DNA from: Natrialbaceae archaeon | GTDB taxonomy: Archaea; Halobacteriota; Halobacteria; Halobacteriales; Natrialbaceae | Length of the DNA: 18,017 bases | NCBI GenBank assembly: GCA_003552885.1 | Contig: PUPA01000019.1 | Span: forward strand, 1 to 18,017 | Direction: 5' to 3' | In this document: positions 6,560-12,736 of the stretch, piece by piece | How the letters are laid out: every line of letters begins with the position of its first letter | Numbering within the stretch: the stretch's first letter is position 1 | Position numbers and translations under genes: made by a program | The notes under the pieces: generated by a model | The model's database searches: none | The model's input: only the letters and a program-made list of their open reading frames with translations | Told to the model about the DNA's origin: nothing

Positions 6560-7969
6560 ATGAGCACGTTCGTGGTCGTCGGCGGCGACGCCGCCGGCAT
6601 GTCGGCGGCGAGCAAGGCGAAACGGGACGCCCCCGACCTCGAGGTCGTCGTCTTCGAACGCGGGGAGTGGGTCTCTTACGGCGCCTGTGGCCTCCCCTAC
6701 TACGTGAAAGGGGAGATCCAGTCCCTCGAGGAGCTCGTCTCGGTCACGCCCGAGGAGTTCCGCGAGGAGCGCGGGATCGACCTCCGAACCGGCCACGAGG
6801 TCGTCGCGATCGATCCGGACGAGCGGACCGTCACCGCCGCGTGTGACGGTCGGACGGTCCGGGAGCCGTACGACCACCTGCTGATCGCGACCGGCGCGGC
6901 GGCCGTCACACCGCCGATCGAGGGGATCGACCGCGAGGGAGTCTACACGCTGGGCTCGATGAGCGACGGCGCGGAGCTCCGGGAGTACGTCGCACGGGCC
7001 CGAAGCGACGGGGAGCTCCGCCAGCCCGACAGCGGCCCGGCCTGCCAGTTCCTCGAGGAGTGTGCCGGCCCCGTGGCCGTCGTCGGTGGGGGGTACATCG
7101 GCGTCGAGATGGCGGAGGCGCTGGCCGCAAACGGCTTCGAAGTCCACCTCTTCCAGCGCGGCAATCGGATCCTGAACGGCTTCAGCGAGGCCACGAGCGA
7201 GCGCGTCACGGCCCACCTCCGGGAACGGGACGTGGCGGTCTACCTCGAGAGCGAGGTCGAGGGCCTCGCCGGCGACGACGCGGTCGAGGCCGTCGTCACC
7301 GCCGGCGGGCGCGTCCCCGCCGAGATGGTGCTGGTCGGCACGGGCGTGCGTCCGCGGACGGCCCTGGCCGAGGCGGCCGGCATCGAGCTCGGGGAGACGG
7401 GCGCGATCGCCGCCGACGCCTACCGCGAGACGAGCGAGCCGGACGTCTACGCGGCGGGTGACTGTGCGGAGGCCGAACACGTCGTCACCGGCGACCCGAC
7501 GTACGTCCCGCTGGCGTTGACGGCCAACCGTCACGGACGGGCGATCGGGGCGACGGTCGCCGGCACCCCGACGGAGGCGGGAGCGATCGCCGGGACGGCC
7601 GCGGTCAAAGCCTTCGACGTCGAGGCGGCCCGGACGGGGATCACGGACCACGACGCCGCCCGAGAGGCCGGCTTCGAGCCGGTCACGGAGACGATCGACG
7701 CGAAATCGCGGGCCGGCTACTACCCCGAGGGCGGGACGGTCCGGGTGACCCTCACCGCCGACCGCGGATCGGGACGCGTGCTCGGGGGCGACCTCGTCTC
7801 CGAGTACGGCGAGGGTGCCGTCCACCGGAGCCACGCGCTCGTCGGGGCGGTGACCGAAGGGGTGACCGTCGGCGAGCTCTCGAACTACGACCTCGCCTAC
7901 GCGCCCCCGTTCAACACGACCTGGGACCCCGTGTTGACGGCCGCGAAGGTGCTCGAGGGACGGCTCTGA
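6560..7969 (+). CDS. CoA-disulfide reductase / NADH oxidase-type flavoprotein
   Basis: A 469-residue FAD-dependent pyridine nucleotide-disulfide oxidoreductase of the class with a single active-site cysteine. Members reduce CoA disulfide, oxygen or related disulfides with NAD(P)H. Visible features are the FAD-binding start VVVGGDAAGMSAA (5-17), the redox cysteine C43 in SYGACGLPYYV, the NAD(P) motif VVGGGYIGVEMAE (174-186) and the second FAD motif VYAAGDCAEAEH (296-307). The C-terminal dimerisation domain ends with the family's YDLAYAPPFNTTWDP segment. An insert of about 20 residues precedes the NAD motif (DGELRQPDSGPACQFLEECA). The start at 6560 is fixed by promoter spacing; an open frame back to 6053 is antisense to the remnant and fragment. 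Substrate cannot be decided from sequence, but haloarchaea are thought to manage thiols with CoA and gamma-glutamylcysteine. Confidence 0.88.
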   Translation: MSTFVVVGGDAAGMSAASKAKRDAPDLEVVVFERGEWVSYGACGLPYYVKGEIQSLEELVSVTPEEFREERGIDLRTGHEVVAIDPDERTVTAACDGRTVREPYDHLLIATGAAAVTPPIEGIDREGVYTLGSMSDGAELREYVARARSDGELRQPDSGPACQFLEECAGPVAVVGGGYIGVEMAEALAANGFEVHLFQRGNRILNGFSEATSERVTAHLRERDVAVYLESEVEGLAGDDAVEAVVTAGGRVPAEMVLVGTGVRPRTALAEAAGIELGETGAIAADAYRETSEPDVYAAGDCAEAEHVVTGDPTYVPLALTANRHGRAIGATVAGTPTEAGAIAGTAAVKAFDVEAARTGITDHDAAREAGFEPVTETIDAKSRAGYYPEGGTVRVTLTADRGSGRVLGGDLVSEYGEGAVHRSHALVGAVTEGVTVGELSNYDLAYAPPFNTTWDPVLTAAKVLEGRL

Positions 7970-8079
7970 GGCGATAGGCGGCTCGACGGTTGGGGGGAGC
8001 GGCCCGACGGCACCCGAACGGGCCGGACCCGGATCCGTGACGTATCGGCGCCGGCAACCGAGGACGGTCGCGGCGTCGG

Positions 8080-8772
8080 TCAGTCGAACCGCGTTCGCAG
8101 CTCCCGGCGGAGGTCGGCGACGATCCGCCGTTCGGCCCGGCTCATCGCCCGGATCGCCTCGTCGGTGTACTCGATCCGGGCGGCCGGGAGCTGTGGGAGG
8201 AACGGGCCGTCGACCACCTCGTTCGGATCGAGCCGGACCTCGAAGACGAACAGCTCGCGGTGGCTCCGGAGCGGCCCGGTGAAGGGAAACCCCTCCTCGA
8301 CTAGCCGGCCGGCCGCGTCCCGATCGAGGGCGGCCTCGGCGGCCGTCCAGAACTCGTCTTCCGGGCGTTCGACGATCGGCGCGATCCCCTCCCCGAGTCG
8401 CGCCAGCCGGTCGAGGACGTCGTCGGCCACCGTCGCTCGCTGGTCCGGGGTGATCGTCGGCCCCAGCGCGTCCAGGTAGCCGTCGACCGCGAGCAGCTCG
8501 TCGGCGACGGCGTCGACGGACTCGCCGCGCTCGACGGCGCCGAGGAGGATCCGCAGCTGTTCGAGCGACCGCTCGCGGTAGTCGGCGACCTCGGGCTCGA
8601 CGAGCAGTCGCTCCAGCGCGGGTGCGTTCTCCCGGAGCCGATCGAGCAGGAAGCCGCCGGCACCGAGGCCGGTCCCCCGGAGCGCCCGCTCGACGCTGAA
8701 CTCCTCGCGGACAGCCGTGGCCGTCTCGTCGACGAACCGCTCGACCCCTGCCTCGGCCGCACGCCGGCTCAT
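8080..8772 (-). CDS. Conserved-looking protein of unknown function, helical
   Basis: I do not recognise a family for this 230-residue protein. It has no signal peptide and no clear membrane segment. It is acidic and predicted mostly helical, with amphipathic stretches such as REENAPALERLLVEPEVADYRE-like repeats of charged and aliphatic residues around 45-85 and ATVADDVLDRLARLGEGIAPIVE around 112-135. The C-terminal third looks beta-containing (HRELFVFEVRLDPNEVVDG, about 170-188), followed by a closing helix rich in Arg and Glu. There are no cysteines and no obvious catalytic motif. The ATG at 8772 sits 26 bases below a good TATA-like box, and third-position GC is high as in neighbouring real genes, so it is very probably expressed. 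It stands alone, convergent with the flavoenzyme gene. Confidence 0.8.
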   Translation of the reverse strand: MSRRAAEAGVERFVDETATAVREEFSVERALRGTGLGAGGFLLDRLRENAPALERLLVEPEVADYRERSLEQLRILLGAVERGESVDAVADELLAVDGYLDALGPTITPDQRATVADDVLDRLARLGEGIAPIVERPEDEFWTAAEAALDRDAAGRLVEEGFPFTGPLRSHRELFVFEVRLDPNEVVDGPFLPQLPAARIEYTDEAIRAMSRAERRIVADLRRELRTRFD

Positions 8773-8794
8773 GGGAAGCAGTTGCGGGGGGATC

Positions 8795-8801
8795 GATAAA
8801 A
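8795..8801 (-). promoter_or_regulatory. TATA-like box of the unknown helical protein gene
   Basis: Minus-strand TTTTATC is centred about 26 bases before the ATG at 8772. Confidence 0.65.
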
Positions 8802-8878
8802 TGGCTGGTGCCTACGAGCGGTGGCGACGGCCACCGTGGAACGGGCCACGGGCGTGTCCCGGCGCATATCCACGCCAG

Positions 8879-8928
8879 GCCGACCCGCACCCTCGACCAT
8901 GCCTAAGCCGACCCGCACCCTCGACCAT
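8879..8928. repeat. 22-bp direct repeat, 28-base period
   Basis: gccgacccgcaccctcgacc followed by at occurs at 8879-8900 and again, identical, at 8907-8928. The period is not a multiple of three, which fits the non-coding setting. A six-base spacer (gcctaa) separates the copies. Confidence 0.9.
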
Positions 8929-9109
8929 CGCTCACGCTCGATTGGCGTCCGTTCCGATCGAAGCCGTAGTTAATGATAGACGTTTATGTATACTCCCCAG
9001 GTAGTTCTGTGTTGCAGACGATCCAGTAGTTGAAGAAAATACCGCCTGTCGGCTCGGAAGTTTGTTACAGGAGTGAGGGTGAACGAGAGAGCCACGACAC
9101 AGCTCGAAA

Positions 9110-9129
9110 ATTACGTGTAATATACACGT
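9110..9129. promoter_or_regulatory. Nested palindrome, possible operator
   Basis: ACGTGT-AATAT-ACACGT (9113-9129) is a perfect inverted repeat with six-base arms. It overlaps a second one, ATTAC-GT-GTAAT (9110-9121). It lies in an AT-rich gap more than 70 bases beyond the arginine decarboxylase stop. Nothing visible is placed to be controlled by it, so its role is a guess. Confidence 0.4.
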
Positions 9130-9200
9130 CCCTGATACTATCTGTCCGATTGGATGATTCGAGTCGATCCACCAGCGGCCGACCGTCACTCAGGGCTCGC

Positions 9201-9677
9201 TCAGAGGATCGGATCGCTCTCGCCGTAGACCGCGGCGACGACGGCCGCGGCGTGGACGCCGCGCTCGGCGGCCGCCGCCTCGATCCGGACGCCGACCTCG
9301 CCGGGTTCCCACTCGCGGAGGTCGGCTCCGGCGGACAGCCCCTCCCGGAGCCGGCGTTCGACGGCGTCGGGGTCGTCCCCGGTCGCCTCGTAGACGATCC
9401 CCGGGCCCCCGTCGGCGGAGCGAACCCAGCCCAACCCCGCCACGACCCTCGCGGGGCCGGTCGTGGTCGCCTCGGCTTCGACGACCGTCAGGCGGTTGCC
9501 GGTCGGACCGAGCTCCGGTGCGGTGTCGACGACCTCGACGGCGGCGGTTGCGGGGGTCACAGAGGAGAGAGTCGAGACGTTGTACTCGGAGATGCCGGCA
9601 TCGGCGAGTGCGCCGTCGTACGCCGAGAGCGCCGTCGGTCCCGACGCCGAACCGCGGACGATGCGGATCGCGGTCAT
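9201..9677 (-). CDS. pdaD: Pyruvoyl-dependent arginine decarboxylase
   Basis: Decarboxylates arginine to agmatine, the first step of archaeal polyamine synthesis and the source of agmatine for agmatidine in archaeal tRNA-Ile2. The 158-residue proenzyme matches the family length. It should self-cleave at the Ser-Ser pair S38-S39 in STLSSVTP, giving a beta chain and an alpha chain whose S39 becomes the pyruvoyl group. Other family features are the N-terminal RIVRGSASGPTALSAYDGALADAGI, PPELG-like PELGPTGNRL (about 54-63), the glycine-rich VVAGLGWVRS strand and a C-terminal EAAAAERGVHAAAVVAAVYGE helix. The start lies 43 bases after the stop of the TRAM-domain gene on the same strand, with no TATA-like box in between. 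Cotranscription from the TRAM gene promoter is therefore likely. Confidence 0.9.
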   Translation of the reverse strand: MTAIRIVRGSASGPTALSAYDGALADAGISEYNVSTLSSVTPATAAVEVVDTAPELGPTGNRLTVVEAEATTTGPARVVAGLGWVRSADGGPGIVYEATGDDPDAVERRLREGLSAGADLREWEPGEVGVRIEAAAAERGVHAAAVVAAVYGESDPIL

Positions 9678-9720
9678 TCGTGCCCGTCGGCGCCGGCCCG
9701 GCGTGTCGAGTTCGGGTCGG

Positions 9721-10155
9721 TCACGAGCCCCAGAAGTTCTCCCGGCTCCCGAGACGTTCCCGCGAGACCCGACCCTCGTCGGCGTCTTCGTCCCCCTCGT
9801 CTTCGTCCCCCTCGTCTTCGTCCATCGGGAGGCGCTCTACCTCCTCTGCCCGCGCGTGGTTGCTGTAGACGCGTGTGATCTCCACCCGGACGCGTGCTTT
9901 CGGGAGGACGCCGTCGACCATCACGATGAAGCCGTCCTCGGTGCGCCCGACTCCGGCGCCGCTCTCGTGCATGTCGACGACGTCGACGACGACCTCCTCG
10001 CCGCGTTTGACCGGCTGGGTTTTGAGGTCCTCTATCGGCTGGTTGTAGTGGTTACACCACTCTTTGCCCCCCCGGTCACCGTAGTGTCGACACCCCATGC
10101 CGGCGATCCGCTCCGAGAAGCTCGGGCACTCGTCCGCGAGTGGGCACTCTGGCAT
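9721..10155 (-). CDS. TRAM-domain protein with N-terminal cysteine motif
   Basis: A 144-residue probable RNA-binding protein. Residues about 1-38 carry four cysteines (C4, C10, C22, C34) plus H24 and H36, a spacing that could hold a metal. Residues about 48-105 form a TRAM domain: VKRGEEVVVDVVDMHESGAGVGRTEDGFIVMVDGVLPKARVRVEITRVYSNHARAEEV in segments, with the typical G-x-G-V/I-x(5)-G-F pattern. TRAM is a beta-barrel RNA-binding fold found in tRNA-modifying enzymes and in small archaeal proteins with proposed RNA-chaperone roles. The C-terminal tail is acidic, built of DEDEG units. The frame stays open to 10938, but the upstream part is antisense to etfB. The ATG at 10155 lies 26 bases below a TATA-like box and starts the cysteine motif. 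It is the likely first gene of a unit with the arginine decarboxylase gene. Confidence 0.88.
   Translation of the reverse strand: MPECPLADECPSFSERIAGMGCRHYGDRGGKEWCNHYNQPIEDLKTQPVKRGEEVVVDVVDMHESGAGVGRTEDGFIVMVDGVLPKARVRVEITRVYSNHARAEEVERLPMDEDEGDEDEGDEDADEGRVSRERLGSRENFWGS
9784..9823. repeat. 15-bp tandem repeat in the acidic tail of the TRAM-domain gene
   Basis: The unit gtcttcgtccccctc occurs at 9784-9798 and 9799-9813, followed by ten bases of a third copy (9814-9823). On the coding strand it encodes repeated Glu-Gly-Asp-Glu-Asp, so length changes keep the frame. Confidence 0.9.
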
Positions 10156-10177
10156 GTCGGACACTACCCACGGAGCC

Positions 10178-10184
10178 GTTAAAC
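10178..10184 (-). promoter_or_regulatory. TATA-like box of the TRAM-pdaD unit
   Basis: Minus-strand GTTTAAC is centred about 26 bases before the ATG at 10155. It favours that start over a GTG at 10164 and over any start in the upstream antisense frame. Confidence 0.6.
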
Positions 10185-10283
10185 CGCTTGCGTCTCCCCG
10201 ACGCCCACGGTCGCGACCGTCGCCCCCTCTCGACGCCCCGCCGCCGTGGAAACCCGTCCGCCGTGGTCGGGCGTTTCGAAAAC

Positions 10284-10290
10284 GTTTACC
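10284..10290 (+). promoter_or_regulatory. TATA-like box of etfB-etfA
   Basis: GTTTACC is centred about 28 bases before the etfB ATG at 10315, and is preceded by a purine-rich GAAAAC stretch as expected for a BRE-like context. Confidence 0.55.
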
Positions 10291-10314
10291 ACCGCGCCGC
10301 CCCACCGTCGGACG

Positions 10315-11106
10315 ATGAAAGTTCTCGTAACGGTCAAAGAGGTCGCGACCGTCGACGACGAGTTCGAGATCGACGGCGTCCGGATCGACGACCGGTTTCT
10401 CGGCGCCGATCTCAACGAGTGGGACGACTACGCGATCGAGGAGGCCGTCCAGCTCGGGGAAGCCGGCATCGCAGACGAGGTGGTCACGGTGACGATCGGC
10501 CCCGAGGACGCCGAGCAGACGATCCGCCAGGGGCTCGCGAAGGGCGCCGACCGGGCGATCCGGATCTGGGACGACACGCTGGCGGAGGCCGACCTGCTCG
10601 ACGTCGAGGCGAAAACCGAGATCCTCTCGGCCGTCGTCGCCGAGGAGGAGCCCGACCTCGTGTTGACTGGCGTGCAGGCCGACGACGACGGCTTCGGGGC
10701 CACGGGCGTCGCGCTCGCGGAGTCGATCGACTACGGCTGGGCCGCCGTCGTCAACGAGCTCGACCTCGACGCGGAGGCGGAGGTCGCGAGCGTCCACCGC
10801 GAGCTCGAAGGCGGCGTAGAGGAGCTCGTCGAGGTCGATATGCCCGCGGTGTTGACTATCCAGACCGGCATCAACGAGCCCCGGTATGCGAGCCTTCGGG
10901 GGATCCGCCAGGCCCAGCGCAAGGAGCTCGCTCACCACACACTCGAGGAGCTCGGGCTCGACGAGTCGGCCGTCGAGGGTGACCTGCGACTGACCTCGAT
11001 GTACGAGCCCGAGAGCGAAAGCGAGGCGACGGTCTTCGAGGGGAGCCCCGAGGAGACCGCCGGGCAGCTTGCCGAACTGCTCCGCGAGGAGGGGGTGGCC
11101 CCATGA
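10315..11106 (+). CDS. etfB: Electron transfer flavoprotein, beta subunit
   Basis: Small subunit (263 residues) of the ETF heterodimer, which accepts electrons from acyl-CoA or other dehydrogenases and passes them on, usually to a membrane quinone oxidoreductase. Family features are the start MKVLVTVKEV, the NEWDDYAIEEAVQL segment (about 39-52), TIGPEDAEQTIRQGLAKGADRAIRI (about 60-84), the LVLTGVQADDDGFGATGVALAE nucleotide-binding region (about 120-141) and PAVLTIQTGINEPRYASLRGI (about 178-198), the beta-subunit signature region. The start at 10315 fits both the family and the promoter; open frame upstream to 10246 is not used. Its stop overlaps the etfA start as ATGA, so the two subunits are probably translationally coupled. 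Sequence alone does not show whether the pair is of the bifurcating type. Confidence 0.93.
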   Translation: MKVLVTVKEVATVDDEFEIDGVRIDDRFLGADLNEWDDYAIEEAVQLGEAGIADEVVTVTIGPEDAEQTIRQGLAKGADRAIRIWDDTLAEADLLDVEAKTEILSAVVAEEEPDLVLTGVQADDDGFGATGVALAESIDYGWAAVVNELDLDAEAEVASVHRELEGGVEELVEVDMPAVLTIQTGINEPRYASLRGIRQAQRKELAHHTLEELGLDESAVEGDLRLTSMYEPESESEATVFEGSPEETAGQLAELLREEGVAP

Positions 11107-12059
11107 GCGACGTCCTGGTCGTCGCGGAGGGACGGAACGGCGAGCTACGCGAGGTCAGCTTCGAGCTGTTGACCGCCGGTCGGGAGCTGGCCGACGCCGC
11201 GGGGGGGGAGCTCCACGTGGCGGTCGTAACCGGGCCCGTCGCGGACCACGCCGCCGAGTTGAACCGCGAGGGCGTCGACGCCATCCACACCGTCGACGCC
11301 GGCGAGGAGTTCAACCACGACGTCTACGTCCAGGCTATCGAGGGGCTGTACGACGCCGTAGAGCCCGGCTACGTGCTCGCGCCCAACAGCGTCAACGGGC
11401 TCGACTACGCCCCGGCCGTGGCGACCGGGCTCGACCTGGCGCTCGTGACCGACGTCGTCGACCTCGAGCTCGGGGACGCGCTCGTCGCCACCCGCGAGAT
11501 GTACGGCGGCAAAGTCGAGACGACCGTCGAGGCCCCGGTCGACCACACCCTCGTGACGATCCGTGGCGGGGAGTGGCCCCCGGCGGAGGGCGAGGGGTCG
11601 GCGACGATCGCGGCCGCCGACGTCGAGATCGACGAGGGAGCGATCACCTCGACGGTCACCGGCTACGAGGAGGTCGCCGGCGGCGACGTCGACATCGCCG
11701 ACGCCGAGGTGCTCGTCAGCGTCGGCCGCGGCATCGAGGACGAGGACAACCTCGAGTTGATCTTCGAGCTGGCCGAGGCGATGGGCGCGACGGTCTCCTC
11801 CTCGCGGCCGATCGTCGACAACGGCTGGCTCCCGCCGAACCGCCAGGTCGGCCAGTCCGGGAAGGTCGTCACCCCCGAGGTGTACATCGCAGTCGGCATC
11901 TCCGGGGCCGTCCAACACGTCGCGGGGATGAAAGGCGCCGAGAACATCGTCGCGATCAACACGGATCCGAACGCACCGATCATGGACATCGCCGACTACG
12001 CGATCTACGACGACCTCTTCGACGTCGTGCCGGCGCTGACCGCTGAGTTCGGCGGCTAG
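11103..12059 (+). CDS. etfA: Electron transfer flavoprotein, alpha subunit
   Basis: Large, FAD-binding subunit (318 residues) partnering EtfB. The N-terminal alpha/beta half begins MSDVLVVAEGRNGELREVSFELL. The C-terminal FAD domain starts near VLVSVGRGIEDEDNL (about 202-217). It continues SSSRPIVDNGWLPPNRQVGQSGKVVTPEVYIAVGISGAVQHVAGM in segments, the alpha-subunit signature with the conserved Arg, Ser and the GISGA-Q-H motif that contacts FAD, and closes with INTDPNAPIMDIADYAIYDDLFDVVPAL. It overlaps etfB by four bases. No fixC/fixX or ETF-quinone oxidoreductase gene follows, so the electron acceptor must be encoded elsewhere. A run of eight G at 11201-11208 lies in codons 33-36 of this gene. 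Confidence 0.94.
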   Translation: MSDVLVVAEGRNGELREVSFELLTAGRELADAAGGELHVAVVTGPVADHAAELNREGVDAIHTVDAGEEFNHDVYVQAIEGLYDAVEPGYVLAPNSVNGLDYAPAVATGLDLALVTDVVDLELGDALVATREMYGGKVETTVEAPVDHTLVTIRGGEWPPAEGEGSATIAAADVEIDEGAITSTVTGYEEVAGGDVDIADAEVLVSVGRGIEDEDNLELIFELAEAMGATVSSSRPIVDNGWLPPNRQVGQSGKVVTPEVYIAVGISGAVQHVAGMKGAENIVAINTDPNAPIMDIADYAIYDDLFDVVPALTAEFGG

Positions 12060-12205
12060 CGGCTCCGGCGGACCGCACCACCGGGCTCGACGGGTCGACC
12101 GACCGGCCGCGTTCGGACGGCCCCGGGCGGCTACGTCCCGGCGGCAGTGGGTGGCGTCACCGCCTCCGACCCGATCGACGTCTCTCACGGGCGTTCGAGA
12201 CGGTA

Positions 12206-12288
12206 TGCGCGGGACAGGATTCGAACCTGCGGACTCCTATGAGACAGCGTCCTAAGCGCTGCGCCGTTGACCGCTTGGCTACCCGCGC
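12206..12288 (-). tRNA. tRNA-Leu (anticodon UAG)
   Basis: An 83-base class II tRNA. The acceptor stem GCGCGGG (12282-12288) pairs with CCCGCGC (12207-12213), with discriminator A at 12206. The D-arm is GCC...GGC. The anticodon stem CAGCG/CGCTG encloses the loop CTTAGGA, whose TAG is at 12252-12254. A long variable arm (TCTC-ATA-GGAG) is typical of leucine, and the T arm is GCAGG-TTCGAAT-CCTGT. No intron is present and CCA is not encoded. It reads CUA and probably other CUN codons. It lies 49 bases beyond the stop of the small cysteine-motif gene on the same strand. Confidence 0.95.
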
Positions 12289-12337
12289 TCGACACACGAT
12301 TCCGCCGAATCGGCAAAGAAGCTGTCGGTCCGGCCGG

Positions 12338-12511
12338 TCAGTCGTGTGTGACCGGCACCTCGGGAGACCACTCGAGGGGGACGACGAAGGTCACGTGCTC
12401 GTCGCCACGCAGCTGGTGGAGCTCGCCGGCCTGCTCGGCGAGGGAGCGATCGCGGTAGGGCATCTCGAGCCCGCATCCGGTACAGACGAGGTTGCAGGTT
12501 GGTTCGTTCAT
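12338..12511 (-). CDS. Small cysteine-motif protein (57 residues), unknown function
   Basis: The frame encodes MNEPTCNLVCTGCGLEMPY at its start, with C6, C10 and C13 (CxxxCxxC, plus a following Gly). This looks like half of a zinc-binding knuckle, as in the many small CxxC proteins of haloarchaea. The middle (RDRSLAEQAGELHQLRGDEHV) is a likely helix, and the end (TFVVPLEWSPEVPVTHD) a likely strand pair. Only three cysteines are visible, so a fourth ligand may be a histidine (H32, H39 or H56) or come from a partner. A good stop, non-random composition and a clean start make it credible despite its size. A 14-bp palindrome lies 10-23 bases before the ATG. It is divergent from the TFB-like gene and upstream of the tRNA. 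I do not recognise a named family. Confidence 0.65.
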   Translation of the reverse strand: MNEPTCNLVCTGCGLEMPYRDRSLAEQAGELHQLRGDEHVTFVVPLEWSPEVPVTHD

Positions 12512-12520
12512 CGGGGAAAC

Positions 12521-12534
12521 GCCGAACGTTCGGC
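12521..12534. promoter_or_regulatory. Perfect 14-bp palindrome before the small cysteine-motif gene
   Basis: GCCGAACGTTCGGC is self-complementary and sits 10-23 bases before the ATG at 12511. The flanks (aaac on the left, gttt on the right after one extra g) extend the symmetry. It could be a dimeric repressor operator or, if transcribed, a short hairpin. Confidence 0.5.
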
Positions 12535-12705
12535 GGTTTGGCGTCGCTGCTCTTTGGAGTAGGGCGATGATTAGTAGTCGCGACCTATCCGCTCGGGGGC
12601 CGTACGGTCCGGTACCGTGAGAAAGCGTGTCGAACCGTTATCGCGGGTATTCATCCGTTGTCGGGAGTGTCACGGCTCGCGTCCGACCGTCGGCCGATCC
12701 CAGGG

Positions 12706-12711
12706 TATATT
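12706..12711 (+). promoter_or_regulatory. TATA box deciding the TFB-like gene start
   Basis: TATATT is centred about 29 bases before the ATG at 12737, but only about 20 before the ATG at 12728. The later start fits leaderless transcription better. Confidence 0.6.
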
Positions 12712-12736
12712 CTGCCTGACGGCGTATATGCCGGGC

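Larger units (their letters stand above)
8773..9200. other. 428-base gene-free stretch with repeat, AT-rich core and palindrome
   Basis: Between two minus-strand genes. It holds the TATA-like box of the downstream gene, a 22-bp direct repeat (8879-8928), and from about 8960 to 9160 an AT-rich core; counted lines give about 50% G+C. The core contains a TATA-like string on plus (TTTATGTATA, 8984-8993) and a nested palindrome at 9110-9129. Open frames of about 85 codons exist here (minus 8932-9189; a plus frame from 9030), but neither resembles a protein I know and neither has a placed promoter. I see no tRNA or convincing coding sequence. Confidence 0.6.

Noticed and set aside
5696..8890. A minus-strand open frame of more than 1000 codons
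   Set aside because: Only its short segment at 6275-6430 resembles a protein family. The rest is antisense to the flavoenzyme gene or Arg/Pro-rich nonsense, a normal effect of few stop codons in high-GC DNA.
8879..8928. Possible CRISPR repeats
   Set aside because: Only two copies with a six-base spacer and no cas genes in the window.
8932..9189. 85-codon minus-strand frame in the AT-rich gap
   Set aside because: No recognisable domain, no promoter at proper spacing, and it spans regions of very different composition. I cannot support it as a gene.
12206..12288. tRNA-Leu as an integration (att) site
   Set aside because: No integrase gene or repeated tRNA 3' end is visible in the window.
12617..12736. 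Upstream extension of the TFB-like frame with a C-x-x-C (RCREC), as a possible zinc ribbon
   Set aside because: The TATA box lies inside this stretch, the second cysteine pair is absent, and the composition is poor. Coincidence is more likely.
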